Position numbers and translations under genes: made by a program. A stretch of DNA of 64,000 nt, from the NCBI RefSeq assembly GCF_042650125.1, contig NZ_JBHSAP010000007.1, positions 620,001 through 684,000 on the forward strand. Reading direction: 5' to 3'. The notes beneath the pieces were generated by a model. It ran no database searches, was not told where the DNA came from, and saw only the letters and a list, made by a program, of their open reading frames with translations. Below are positions 1-7,949 of the stretch, one piece after another (the first letter of the stretch is position 1; each line of letters starts with the position of its first letter). This stretch comes from Salinithrix halophila. Its GTDB lineage: Bacteria; Bacillota; Bacilli; Thermoactinomycetales; DSM-45169.

Positions 1-121
1 CCAGCAACAGAACAACCAAGGTAGTAACCGTCAAACTCTTCATCCGCCGGGCTTTTTCCCGAGCTTGTTTCTCCCGGATCTTATCCTTCGTGTTTTTCTG
101 GCTTTTTTTCTTCTTGGCCAT
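1..121 (-). CDS. N-terminal fragment of a membrane-anchored protein
   Basis: Only the first 40 codons are in the window; the rest lies to the left. The ATG is preceded by GGGAGGAG at a short spacing. Residues 2-28 are dominated by Lys, Arg and Gln (it begins MAKKKKSQKN) and the following residues (TVTTLVVLLL) start a hydrophobic segment. By the positive-inside rule this predicts a cytosolic N-terminus with an extracytoplasmic remainder. N-termini of this kind occur on thioredoxin-like oxidoreductases of Bacillales, but no catalytic domain is visible, so no function is assigned. Confidence 0.6.
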   Translation of the reverse strand, partial: MAKKKKSQKNTKDKIREKQAREKARRMKSLTVTTLVVLLL

Positions 122-356
122 GGTTCTCCTCCCGTCTCGCAATCATCCTACAGCCCTTTGCCATCCCCATCATACCCTTGTCCCTATCCCTTTTCAATGA
201 TAGAAGAAGTGGGTAAAAAGGCGGATTCCGCACAATTTAAATGTCTTGTGAACAGAGTCCTGAAACCTTTCTCCACCAGACCGAAGAAAACCTCCAAAAA
301 AACAACCCCCAGAAAAAGTGGCAGGGAGCTGATTCAATCAATTGGGAGCCGAGATA

Positions 357-1106
357 CTACAGCCATTGACGAACTTCTTCTTTGCAATGGAGGAAGGTTT
401 CCTCCCGTTCTAATGTACGGAACCGCTTGCGGGGCAGCGGGATCTCCACCTCCCCCCGAACCTGGGCGGGGCGAGGAGAGAGGACAAGAATCCGGTCAGA
501 GAGGTAGACAGCCTCGTCGATACTGTGCGTAATAAACAGGATCGTACGGGGAAACCGTTCCCGGATGCTAAGAAGCCAATCCTGCATTCGTTCCCGGGTA
601 AGGGCGTCCAAAGCCCCAAGAGGCTCGTCCAGAAGCCACACCTCCCGCTCTGACATGACGGTCCGCAGAAGGGCTGCCCGTTGCCGCATTCCCCCGGAGA
701 GACGGGCGGGATACTCCTCCCCGAACCCTTCTAAGCCAAAGGCGGGAAGAAGCTCCCGGGCTCGGGCCAATGCTTCCCGGCGGGAACGGCGGTCTACCTC
801 GGCAGCCAGGATCGCGTTTTCCAGCACCGTCCGCCAGGGGAAGAGGGCGTCTCTTTGCATCATGTAACCCACATGGCCCACTTCCCCTGTAATCTCCTGG
901 CCATCCAGTAGAATACGACCTTCTTTTGGGTATTCCAACCCGCTGACAGCGTTAAAGAGTGTACTCTTCCCGCATCCGCTGGGGCCAATCAGACTGACGA
1001 ACTCCCCTTCCCCCACCGAGAGGTCGACCCCGTCCAAGACTGGCCGCTCCCCCTCCGAAGAAGGGTATGCCTGCACCAGTCCTTCCACTTGGAGTTTCGT
1101 CACCAT
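357..1106 (-). CDS. thiZ: ABC transporter ATP-binding protein, thiamine-precursor uptake (ThiZ-like)
   Basis: This is the ATPase of an importer of the nitrate/sulfonate/taurine type. The 249-residue protein carries Walker A GPSGCGKST (residues 41-49), Q-loop Gln84, signature LSGGMRQR (136-143), Walker B VWLLDE (156-161) and H-loop His194. It starts 15 nt after the solute-binding gene, with GAGGGG just upstream of the ATG. As last gene of a TPP-riboswitch operon with ThiY and ThiX homologues, it most likely energises uptake of the pyrimidine (HMP) moiety of thiamine. The ATPase assignment is certain; the substrate is inferred from context. Confidence 0.88.
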   Translation of the reverse strand: MVTKLQVEGLVQAYPSSEGERPVLDGVDLSVGEGEFVSLIGPSGCGKSTLFNAVSGLEYPKEGRILLDGQEITGEVGHVGYMMQRDALFPWRTVLENAILAAEVDRRSRREALARARELLPAFGLEGFGEEYPARLSGGMRQRAALLRTVMSEREVWLLDEPLGALDALTRERMQDWLLSIRERFPRTILFITHSIDEAVYLSDRILVLSPRPAQVRGEVEIPLPRKRFRTLEREETFLHCKEEVRQWL

Positions 1107-1121
1107 TTGTCACCCCTCGGA

Positions 1122-2132
1122 TTACTTCGGCAAAAACTGATTGGTGTAGGCCTTGTCAGGGTCGATTTTCTTTTTGATCAGCCGGTTTTTCCACATCCAA
1201 TCGGTGAAATCCGTCCAAACCTTTTTCTTTTGAACCCCCCATTGATCAGCATCTGCCCGGTACTGACGGCTCATCCATTTCTGAGAAGCATGGGCCAGCT
1301 TCTTATCCGTTTCCGGAGCCGCCTTCAGGAGAATATCTGCCGATTCACGAGGGTGGTCGATTGCATATTCATACCCCTTAGCCGCGGCCCGCACGAGTTT
1401 ACGTACCGTGTCGGGGTCCTCTTTGATCATCTTCTCGTTGGTAATGATCGTCGGGGTATAGAAGTCCAGAGCTGGATCCAAGTCTCTAAGGTACAGGATA
1501 TCCACAGGCTCCCCCCGGAGCTTGGCTTCCACTCCCGTCCATCCATAATAGATCCAGGAAAAGTCCACATTCCGTTTGGTGGCGGAGAAGAAATCGGCTT
1601 CTCCCATGTTGACTACCTTCACCTTATCCTCGACATTTTTCGTTTTCACTCCGTCCAGGGCGAGCACCGTCTTCAGGAAAGCATTTTCCATCGGTGTGCC
1701 CCATCCGCCATAGGTTTTGCCGACAAAGTCCCGAGGAGAGCGGATGTTTTTCTCCTTGGGTGCCGCAAAGCCGGAAGTGTTGTGCTGCAAAACGGCGGCA
1801 ATCGAGACAATCGGCACCCCTTCAGCCCTGGCCTGGGTCACATATTCCTGGGAACTGATCCCGAATTCCGCCTTGCCCGCTCCCACCAGTTGATTGGCAG
1901 ACGTTTCCGGAGGAGAGGCGATCTCTACATCCAGTCCCTCATCAGAGAACCAACCCTTCTCTTTGGCCACGTAGAGGCCGGTATGATTGGTGTTAGGAAC
2001 CCAATCCAGGAGCAGCTTCACCTTCTTGTCTCCAGATTCATCCGCTCCTCCCCCACCTCCACAGGCAGTCAGGAGAAGGGCCAGACCTGCCGTCAGCAAG
2101 GCAGTCCGAGCTCCATGTTTCCATCGGTTCAT
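1122..2132 (-). CDS. thiY: Thiamine-precursor-binding lipoprotein (ThiY, NMT1/THI5-like)
   Basis: This is an extracellular solute-binding lipoprotein of the NMT1/THI5 family. An N-terminal signal peptide ends in lipobox LTAC with Cys24 as lipidation site, followed by a Gly-rich linker. The mature part begins KVKLLLDWVPNTNHTGLYVA, the usual start of HMP/formylaminopyrimidine-binding ThiY proteins. Length (336 aa) is normal. It overlaps the permease gene by 4 nt and is followed by the ATPase gene. The riboswitch upstream of the operon supports a thiamine-precursor ligand rather than a sulfonate. The exact pyrimidine bound cannot be read from the sequence. Confidence 0.9.
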   Translation of the reverse strand: MNRWKHGARTALLTAGLALLLTACGGGGGADESGDKKVKLLLDWVPNTNHTGLYVAKEKGWFSDEGLDVEIASPPETSANQLVGAGKAEFGISSQEYVTQARAEGVPIVSIAAVLQHNTSGFAAPKEKNIRSPRDFVGKTYGGWGTPMENAFLKTVLALDGVKTKNVEDKVKVVNMGEADFFSATKRNVDFSWIYYGWTGVEAKLRGEPVDILYLRDLDPALDFYTPTIITNEKMIKEDPDTVRKLVRAAAKGYEYAIDHPRESADILLKAAPETDKKLAHASQKWMSRQYRADADQWGVQKKKVWTDFTDWMWKNRLIKKKIDPDKAYTNQFLPK

Positions 2133-2917
2133 CTTCTATCCACTCCTTCACGATGCTTTTGTTTCGGATGCATAGAGGCCCAGGGGGCCGCCAATCTAGC
2201 CGCCAACCGAACAAGGCCGAATAAAACAAGGCTCCAGAAGGTGATCGCCAAGATGGCAACAAATACCTTATCGGCAGCAAAAGAATTTTGCGCCCTTACC
2301 AGGAAAACCCCCAACCCTTTGTCTGCCCCCAGCCATTCGGCGATTACGGCGCCCAGGATACCATAGGTGGCGGCAATCTTCATTCCAGAAAAAAAACCGG
2401 GTAACGCATGGGGAAAGCGCACTAATCGGAATATGCGCCAATCTGACGCCCCCATCGACCGGAGGAGGCGAACCATCTCCGGATCCGCCGACCGAAGCCC
2501 ATCAGCCGTACTGATCACGACAGGGAAAAAGGTGACCAAGGCCACGATCAACACCTTGGGAAGCAACCCATAGCCGAACCAGACGATAAACAGCGGAGCT
2601 ACGGCGATCACCGGCACGGTCTGGGTGGTGATGAGAAGGGGGTAAATCCCCCGGCGCAGCCAAGTGGAGAGTTCGATCGCAGTCGCCAGCAGGAGTGCTA
2701 TGCCGATGCCCAGAATAAAACCGAGGCCGGCTTCTATCAGCGTGGGTCCCGTATGCCGAACAAGCAGATCACCGCTTTCCATGAAAGTGGCCGCAATCCG
2801 ACTCGGAGTGGGCAGTAACCACTCCTCCACCGAAAAAAGCCGCACACCTACCTCCCATACCGCCAGCAACAAGAGGACCGTCGCCAGTGGGGGCATCCAC
2901 TCTCTCCCTTGTCTCAT
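2129..2917 (-). CDS. thiX: ABC transporter permease, thiamine-precursor uptake (ThiX-like)
   Basis: This is an integral membrane permease of 262 residues with about six hydrophobic segments and the typical EAA-loop region (SMGASDWRIFRLVRFPHALP) that contacts the ATPase. It belongs to the BPD-transport inner-membrane family used by sulfonate, nitrate and ThiXYZ importers. The ATG overlaps the stop of the upstream MTH1187-type gene (ATGA), and the 3' end overlaps thiY by 4 nt, so translation is coupled. Its role as the thiamine-precursor channel follows from the riboswitch and its neighbours. Confidence 0.88.
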   Translation of the reverse strand: MRQGREWMPPLATVLLLLAVWEVGVRLFSVEEWLLPTPSRIAATFMESGDLLVRHTGPTLIEAGLGFILGIGIALLLATAIELSTWLRRGIYPLLITTQTVPVIAVAPLFIVWFGYGLLPKVLIVALVTFFPVVISTADGLRSADPEMVRLLRSMGASDWRIFRLVRFPHALPGFFSGMKIAATYGILGAVIAEWLGADKGLGVFLVRAQNSFAADKVFVAILAITFWSLVLFGLVRLAARLAAPWASMHPKQKHREGVDRR

Positions 2918-3207
2918 CGGCGATACTTACCCACCTTTTCCTCGATAGAAATGCCGTCGGGTTTATAATCGACCTTGATGATGGAAATTACCCGTCCGCT
3001 ACCGGCTGTGACAACGGCTTCCTGGGCTTTTTTTACCACAGCCATCAATTCATCGTAATCCCCTTCCATCGTCGTCTCCATCGGTCCGACTTCATATTTG
3101 ACACCGGACTCCCGGATCACTCGGATCGCTTCGTCCACCAGGTCATAGATTTCCCTATCCCCGGAGGCTCGGGGTAGAACCTGAAGGCTGACGTTGGCAT
3201 TGGCCAT
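2914..3207 (-). CDS. MTH1187 family thiamine-binding protein
   Basis: This small cytosolic protein (97 aa) is a ferredoxin-like alpha/beta protein of the MTH1187/YkoF superfamily. Members are commonly the first gene of TPP-controlled uptake operons and some bind thiamine. The start used here (MANANVSLQVLP) has GGGAGGAA 7-8 nt upstream. An in-frame ATG 21 nt further upstream sits against the U-run of the leader terminator and has no ribosome site, so it is rejected. It probably assists thiamine or HMP handling; a direct biochemical role is not shown by the sequence. Confidence 0.85.
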   Translation of the reverse strand: MANANVSLQVLPRASGDREIYDLVDEAIRVIRESGVKYEVGPMETTMEGDYDELMAVVKKAQEAVVTAGSGRVISIIKVDYKPDGISIEEKVGKYRR

Positions 3208-3228
3208 CCGAATTCCTCCCATCCTCAT

Positions 3229-3254
3229 AAAAAAACCAATCCGGATCGGATTGG
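3229..3254 (-). terminator. Intrinsic terminator of the TPP riboswitch expression platform
   Basis: On the minus strand an 8-bp stem (CCAATCCG/CGGATTGG) is followed by a run of seven U. It lies between the TPP aptamer and the first start codon (3207), the position expected for transcription attenuation when TPP is bound. Confidence 0.85.
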
Positions 3255-3296
3255 CGGTTGGTCACATAAAGCGGCCTCTTTGGTGTAGCCGTCGTT

Positions 3297-3397
3297 TCCT
3301 ATGTTCCCTACGCTGGCATCATCCAGATCAGGTTCGTCGGGTCGGCGCGATTCAGCGCCCTCTCAACCGGTTTCCCGGTTCCCCATTGTGGAGTTCC
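3297..3397 (-). promoter_or_regulatory. TPP (THI-box) riboswitch aptamer
   Basis: Read on the minus strand, the segment holds the conserved THI-box half GAACCTGATCTGGATGATGC followed by CAGCGTAGGGAA, and, upstream of it, GGTTGAGAGGGC corresponding to the CTGAGA region. A short variable stem lies between the two halves. It sits between a promoter (3405-3433) and the leader terminator (3229-3254), so high TPP should switch off the thiamine-precursor uptake operon. Confidence 0.95.
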
Positions 3398-3404
3398 GCT
3401 TCCA

Positions 3405-3433
3405 GTTATACCACACCCCAACCAGACTGACAA
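3405..3433 (-). promoter_or_regulatory. Sigma-A-type promoter of the thiamine uptake operon
   Basis: On the minus strand TTGTCA (3428-3433) and TATAAC (3405-3410) are separated by exactly 17 bp and lie just upstream of the TPP aptamer. Confidence 0.7.
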
Positions 3434-3518
3434 ATTTCACGTTGGGGAAAAAGCTTTTGCCGAAACGCTGGATCGGTTACGATGGAATGAAGTTGAATGG
3501 ATTGCGGAGGAACGTGAA

Positions 3519-4451
3519 ATGAAACCTCATTCCAAATGGATCACCTATGTTGTACCCGCGGAGTGGAGCAATCGGACAGTGGCCGAGGTTTTGAAAGGGC
3601 CACTCCTCCTCTCCAACCGGATGATCAACCGCCTCACCCGCTCCCGGGGCTTCCGATTGAATGGAACCATGCCTTGGCTCAACCGGGTACTACAAGAGGG
3701 AGACCGTCTTCAGGTGGCGGTTCGCCCCCGGGAAAAAGCCGACCTGGAGCCGGAACCCGTCCCCTTCGGAACCGTATGGGAAGATGAAGATCTCATCGTT
3801 ATAGACAAACCGGCCGGAATCAATGTCCATCCGGTGAAGCCCGGAGATACGGGAACCCTGGCTCACGGGCTTCTCCACCGTTGGAAAGAACAGGGGTTTG
3901 AAGGAAAGGTACGCCCCGTTCATCGGCTGGACCGATATACCTCTGGACTGCTATTGGTAGCCAAATACGCTTATGCCCACCAGCTGATGGATCGAGAGTT
4001 GCGTAACCGCCGCATTAAACGGCATTACGTGGCCATCGTCCAGGGACGGATGGGGAATGGGGAGCATCCCTCGGAAGGAACGATCGACGCACCGATCGGA
4101 AGGGATTCCAGCCATTCTCTGCGACGGAAGGTGACTCCATCGGGCGATCATGCAGTCACCCACTACCGCGTACTATCTCGGACCGACAAAGCTACCCTCG
4201 TTCACGCAGAACTAGAAACAGGACGAACCCATCAGATCCGTGTCCACTTCGCCCACCTCGGACATCCGCTCTTCGGGGATACCCTCTATGGCGGTCCGGC
4301 CAGTGAAATCCGCCGCCAGGCTCTCCACGCCTTCCGTCTTGCTTTCACCCACCCCCTCACGGGAGCCAAAATCAACATCACCGCCCCGCTTCCGGAGGAG
4401 ATGGACCGGCTCCTCCGACACCTGGAATTGGAGAAGCCGGAGGAAGTTTAA
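3519..4451 (+). CDS. RluA/RluD family pseudouridine synthase
   Basis: The enzyme isomerises uridine to pseudouridine in rRNA or tRNA. It has 310 residues, normal for the family, with an S4-like RNA-binding region at about residues 15-70 and the catalytic motif HRLDRYTSG at 135-143, where Asp138 is the nucleophile. The motif KPAGINVHP near residue 97 and the C-terminal GRTHQIRVH are also family hallmarks. The ATG follows GGAGGAACGTGAA. It is a single-gene transcript, convergent with the next minus-strand gene and closed by a strong hairpin. The exact target uridine cannot be deduced. Confidence 0.92.
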   Translation: MKPHSKWITYVVPAEWSNRTVAEVLKGPLLLSNRMINRLTRSRGFRLNGTMPWLNRVLQEGDRLQVAVRPREKADLEPEPVPFGTVWEDEDLIVIDKPAGINVHPVKPGDTGTLAHGLLHRWKEQGFEGKVRPVHRLDRYTSGLLLVAKYAYAHQLMDRELRNRRIKRHYVAIVQGRMGNGEHPSEGTIDAPIGRDSSHSLRRKVTPSGDHAVTHYRVLSRTDKATLVHAELETGRTHQIRVHFAHLGHPLFGDTLYGGPASEIRRQALHAFRLAFTHPLTGAKINITAPLPEEMDRLLRHLELEKPEEV

Positions 4452-4460
4452 GGTGTGTAT

Positions 4461-4515
4461 AAATGAAAGCGGCTCCTGTGACGGTACAGGAGCCGCTTTC
4501 ATTTATATTTTTCTT
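4461..4515 (+). terminator. Strong intrinsic terminator (can act in both directions)
   Basis: A perfect 19-bp stem (arms 4461-4479 and 4486-4504) with a 6-nt loop is followed by a U-rich tract. It lies between rluD-type and PepSY genes that converge. Confidence 0.9.
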
Positions 4516-4522
4516 TAGAAAA

Positions 4523-4954
4523 TTAAACCCTCACATCGCTGAATTCCACGGCAACTAAGGAGCCAGTCTTGGCGTGGATGGTCAGCTTTCCCCTTGTATT
4601 GAGCCCTTTCACATCCGCGATATAAACAGGCCCGACATCCCATTCATCCTTTTGGATTCGCTCGACTTTACCCCGGTAATGTAATTTGCTGCGGGCGATG
4701 CGAATGGCATCCTTTACGTCGAGGGCGGATTGAGTGATTTCACCGGCTACCTTCCGTTCCGGGCTACCCGGCTGTCGTCTTTCTGTTCGGTCAGATCGCG
4801 TTTCCTGTCTCGCTATATCCCCGTCGGTTTCCGGACCCGCCGCTTCCTGCGATAACCTTTTGTCCCAATCTCGCTGTATTCCGGCAAAAGAGCCGGTGAC
4901 AGAAACGGTGCCGATGAAAGCGACAACGGCCAATCCGCAACATTTTTTTAGCAT
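4523..4954 (-). CDS. Secreted PepSY-domain protein
   Basis: The 143-residue protein has a cleavable-looking N-terminal signal (Lys-Lys, then a hydrophobic stretch ending near GSFA). A polar, Arg/Gln/Asp-rich linker follows to about residue 70. The C-terminal half resembles a PepSY unit: a helix with DVKDAIRIARSKL, then strands containing VYIADVKGLNTRGKLTIHAKTGSLVAVEF. PepSY domains are often extracytoplasmic peptidase inhibitors or accessory modules. The start has GGAGGACC upstream. No partner peptidase lies next to it, so its target is unknown. Confidence 0.65.
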   Translation of the reverse strand: MLKKCCGLAVVAFIGTVSVTGSFAGIQRDWDKRLSQEAAGPETDGDIARQETRSDRTERRQPGSPERKVAGEITQSALDVKDAIRIARSKLHYRGKVERIQKDEWDVGPVYIADVKGLNTRGKLTIHAKTGSLVAVEFSDVRV

Positions 4955-5083
4955 TGATGCCGGTCCTCCACTCTTTTTTGACGATCTATCTTCATTATAC
5001 CGAACGGAGGACAGACAGCATTATCGGAGGATGGCATTCATGTGAAAAAAATGGACCGATTATCTATCCGATTGTCCCCTTTT

Positions 5084-5416
5084 TCATCCGTGCAACCGGA
5101 GTTCCACCGCCACGGGTTTCGCTTGTTTGTCGAGGGTGATCCATCCCTTCTCCTCACATTTGGCCAGGACCTTGTCCACTTCGTTTTTAGAAAGACCGGC
5201 CTCTTCCACCCAGTCCTTTTCCCGAATCCGAGCCGAATAGGCCCCTTTTTCACCGAGGTGGAGGGCTTTCCTGACGAGGTAACCCATCACTTTGATTTCT
5301 CCCTTGGTTACCTTCTTACTACTGAGGATACGGGTGAAAAATACTTCCAGGGTTTCAAAATCTTCAGGAGATACTGCCGCCCACTGGGGGCTCCTCCCGT
5401 CAATCCGCGTGGTCAT
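5084..5416 (-). CDS. Conserved small protein of unknown function (winged-helix-like)
   Basis: This 110-residue protein begins MTTRIDGRSPQW at an ATG preceded by GGAGGCAC; the longer upstream reading is rejected because it lacks a ribosome site. The second half (REKDWVEEAGLSKNEVDKVL, then AKCEEKGWITLD) has the helix-helix-helix-strand pattern of a winged helix. It could therefore be a small DNA-binding protein. I do not recognise a named family, and there is no neighbour that points to a job. Confidence 0.6.
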   Translation of the reverse strand: MTTRIDGRSPQWAAVSPEDFETLEVFFTRILSSKKVTKGEIKVMGYLVRKALHLGEKGAYSARIREKDWVEEAGLSKNEVDKVLAKCEEKGWITLDKQAKPVAVELRLHG

Positions 5417-5493
5417 CCCGTGTGCCTCCTGTTTTCTGTTGATTAGTTGAACGTTCATGCACTTGGACGGCTTCAGTATACCGGAGTTTTCGA

Positions 5494-5524
5494 AAATAAA
5501 AAAGGGCACCTCTTTTGGGTGTCC
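5494..5524 (-). terminator. Intrinsic terminator downstream of the DUF1805 gene
   Basis: On the minus strand a stem GGACACC/GGTGCCC with one A-C mismatch and a short loop is followed by TTTTTTATTT. It lies 10 nt after the stop codon of the gene at 5535. Confidence 0.65.
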
Positions 5525-5534
5525 TCCATAAAGG

Positions 5535-5852
5535 TCAACACATTTTCAAAATGGCTTCCCGCCCGGTCATCCCCGGTCGGATACCCCGCTCTTGTGCATA
5601 AAGGGTGACACTTTCCAGTGGGGCGTTCAAGAGCTCCTCCAAGGTACGGACGCCGACGGCCCGCCCGGCCAGAATTCCCCGGTCGGCCAGTTTTTCGTTG
5701 AGTAGGGCAACATCCAGTGCCCCGCACATGATGTAGCCTTTCTCTGTCGAGACCACCAGCAGATTGGTCTTGGGCAAAGCCACCTCGACCCCTAAAACCT
5801 GACGCCCCTCCACATCGAGAGGTTGCAGACGGACCACATGATCCCCTCCCAT
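5535..5852 (-). CDS. yunC: DUF1805 domain protein (YunC family)
   Basis: The 105-residue protein matches the YunC/DUF1805 family: it has LPKTNLLVVSTEKGYIMCGALDVALLNEKLADRGILAGRAVGVRTLEELL, here cited by its key segments GYIMCGALD and RGILAGRAVGV, which characterise the family. In B. subtilis yunC sits beside yunD and yunE, and homologues of both lie just upstream on the same strand here. Its biochemical role is not established. A terminator follows directly. The identification rests on family resemblance and gene order. Confidence 0.8.
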   Translation of the reverse strand: MGGDHVVRLQPLDVEGRQVLGVEVALPKTNLLVVSTEKGYIMCGALDVALLNEKLADRGILAGRAVGVRTLEELLNAPLESVTLYAQERGIRPGMTGREAILKMC

Positions 5853-6007
5853 CCACCAAGTCTTTATAAGTTATGATGGAAAGAAGCGCGTGGTGCGGGT
5901 GTTCAAGATAAAAAAGGATAAGTACCAATTGGGAAAGCACAATTTCCTTATAAATTGGCCGTTGGCCTCATGGTGCAGGTCGGGGCATTCCACTGAAAGT
6001 TACTACC

Positions 6008-6265
6008 TCAGTGATAACGGGGAGGGTTAAGGGAGGACTCCCATTCACTCAGCTTGCCATCCTGGGCCATCTTCATCTTCAACATCTCCACCAGATAGAC
6101 ACCGACCATCTGCATCACTTCGTCGTCGTCCATCTCCTTGATCAGCGTCATCATATCTTCTCGAGAATGATCCTCGAGGATACTGAGGACAACGGAGATC
6201 GCATTGTCTTCGTCCTCCCCCAGTTGCTCTCGGTAAAGGGAGTAGATATCATCTACGAACCGCAT
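6008..6265 (-). CDS. Small acidic protein (DUF6154-like)
   Basis: An 85-residue, strongly acidic protein beginning MRFVDDIYSLYREQLGEDED, with a predicted all-helical fold (DDDEVMQMVGVYLVEMLKMKM). Short proteins of this kind are found near yunC/yunD in Bacillales and are listed as DUF6154; I make that link from memory. The ATG has GGAGGTTATTACCG upstream. It sits between yunC and yunD on the same strand, so it may be part of that cluster. Function unknown. Confidence 0.6.
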   Translation of the reverse strand: MRFVDDIYSLYREQLGEDEDNAISVVLSILEDHSREDMMTLIKEMDDDEVMQMVGVYLVEMLKMKMAQDGKLSEWESSLNPPRYH

Positions 6266-6425
6266 CGGTAATAACCTCCTTCTCTTTCAGCTTATTCTAA
6301 CTCAACTCCTCTCCGCTTGCGAGAGGAACCTTATCCACCGTTGTTATAACCTGCCCCGGAGGATGGAAAAACATGCCGCACCCCCGTGTATAATAAACCG
6401 GCACAGATGAGGAGGAAATGATCCC

Positions 6426-6506
6426 ATGTCTGCACGCAACCTGACTGCATCTGAGATCGGATTCCCGGTGCCCAAAACCGCCTACAAAGCCGTGTCCCTT
6501 TCCTGA
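6426..6506 (+). CDS. Possible 26-aa small protein
   Basis: An ATG with a good ribosome site (GAGGAGG, 9-10 nt upstream) opens a 26-codon frame that begins MSARNLTASEIGFP and ends VSLS. A TATAAT box at about 6391-6396 lies upstream. The frame runs antisense into the 3' end of the nucleotidase gene. It could be a real small protein or the severed start of a longer gene; nothing confirms translation. Confidence 0.3.
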   Translation: MSARNLTASEIGFPVPKTAYKAVSLS

Positions 6507-7936
6507 AGTTGCCAACGGGGGATCCAGCATTGCCGAAGGGCCCCTGGTCGATGAAGTTGGTGGGCCAGGATGTCCCTTAGAAATTCGGGGAGGAAATATT
6601 CAATTTCCTTCCCTTTTTTTATCTCGGTATAACCCACCCCGAAGGTAAACATATCGATGGTAGCCACCCGGTACAACTCGTCCTCCTCAAGGGGAGCCCC
6701 TGCCACCCTCACTTCCCGCAGTTTCTCCATCGGAGGAGCTGCCGGTTCGAAAACCGCCTTGATCCCGGCCATGTTGATCGTGCCCAATTGCTTGCCTCGG
6801 AAGCCGAAGCCCCGGATACCTTTGTCCTGATATTCCTGCAGAAGGGATTCTTCCAACGTACAGCGAATGGATGCCCCGGAGAGCAGGATGCGGCAGGGGT
6901 TGATCGGGTGGGGACAGATCTCATGTAGTCGTCCGCGGGAGACCGGCCCTGCCTTTAGACCGCCCAGGAGCTGACCCGCATTGACCAGGGAACAATCCGC
7001 CCCCACCCAGTCGAGAAGCCCGTCGGCAAGGAGATTGCCAAGGGGGGACTCCCGATGCCAATCCACAGGTAGGGGTTCAGACAACTCTAAAATCGGCTCA
7101 GAGAGCGTGTTTTTTGCCTCCAGGCGGAAACGACGGATCTGTTCCCGCACTTTTTCATCGGCTGGGGCCTCTCGGACAGGGAGACAACGGCCTGACAACG
7201 CCGCTACCCTCCGGGTCACGGGGTCCATCTCCAAAGTAACATGACCGACATGGCCGCCAAATTTACCCGCTGCGGCAATCAGGGTCGGGCCAACCCGTTC
7301 CGGCACCTCCAACAGGTGATGAGTATGGCTACCCAGGATGACGTCAATTCCCGGAACCGCCTCGGCCAAGCGGCGGTCGTTGCCCAACCCCAGGTGGGAG
7401 AGGAGAATGACGGCATCCACCTCCTGGCGCAGTCGGGCCACCTCTTGGGCCAGTAAGCTCAAGGGATCGGATACATTCCATCCCAAAAGGCGGTAAAAAT
7501 TTTGAAAAGGAATCGTAACGCCGAGAAAGCCGATCCGGAATCCCTCAGCCTCCCTCACCGTCCATCGCCGGAGCCAATGAGGCTGCTCCCCCTTCGCCTC
7601 TTCCACATTGGCGGCCAGCACTTCAAAGGGTGCATCCGTAAAGAGAGCATCCAGATCCGGTTTGGAAAAGGTGAGAAGTTCATTGTTACCCAAGGTGATC
7701 ATCTGGTACCCCGCCGTTTCCATCACCGCCCGATTGGCCCTTCCCCTTGTTCCTTCTGTCTCCACACGGACACGATCCATATGGTCCCCCACATCGACCG
7801 TGAAGCAAACTGCATCCGTCTTACTCAGCTCCCGTCGGAGGCCGTCGAGAACCGTCTGAATACGGGGCATCTCCTCAAAGTGGCTATGTATATCATTGGT
7901 ATGAAGAATGTGTATAAGAGTCCGGTTCACAGACAT
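6482..7936 (-). CDS. yunD: Bifunctional metallophosphatase/5'-nucleotidase (YunD-like)
   Basis: The 484-residue enzyme combines a calcineurin-like metallophosphatase domain (ILHTNDIHSH at about 10-19, DVGDHMD, LGSHTHH) with a C-terminal 5'-nucleotidase domain. It probably hydrolyses nucleotides or nucleotide sugars. The classical GNHE motif reads GNNE here, a variant I associate with YunD-type enzymes. No signal peptide is visible, so a cytosolic location is expected. The start MSVNRTLIH is 13 nt past the stop of the upstream yunE-like gene and has GGAGGGAGG before it; a longer reading into yunE is rejected. Gene order supports YunD. Confidence 0.85.
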   Translation of the reverse strand: MSVNRTLIHILHTNDIHSHFEEMPRIQTVLDGLRRELSKTDAVCFTVDVGDHMDRVRVETEGTRGRANRAVMETAGYQMITLGNNELLTFSKPDLDALFTDAPFEVLAANVEEAKGEQPHWLRRWTVREAEGFRIGFLGVTIPFQNFYRLLGWNVSDPLSLLAQEVARLRQEVDAVILLSHLGLGNDRRLAEAVPGIDVILGSHTHHLLEVPERVGPTLIAAAGKFGGHVGHVTLEMDPVTRRVAALSGRCLPVREAPADEKVREQIRRFRLEAKNTLSEPILELSEPLPVDWHRESPLGNLLADGLLDWVGADCSLVNAGQLLGGLKAGPVSRGRLHEICPHPINPCRILLSGASIRCTLEESLLQEYQDKGIRGFGFRGKQLGTINMAGIKAVFEPAAPPMEKLREVRVAGAPLEEDELYRVATIDMFTFGVGYTEIKKGKEIEYFLPEFLRDILAHQLHRPGALRQCWIPRWQLQERDTAL

Positions 7937-7949
7937 CCTCCCTCCGAAG

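Noticed and set aside
1089..2366. Long plus-strand open frame opposite thiY
   Set aside because: It is antisense to a confidently identified lipoprotein gene, lacks a ribosome site and has no protein-like motif; it is a by-product of codon bias.
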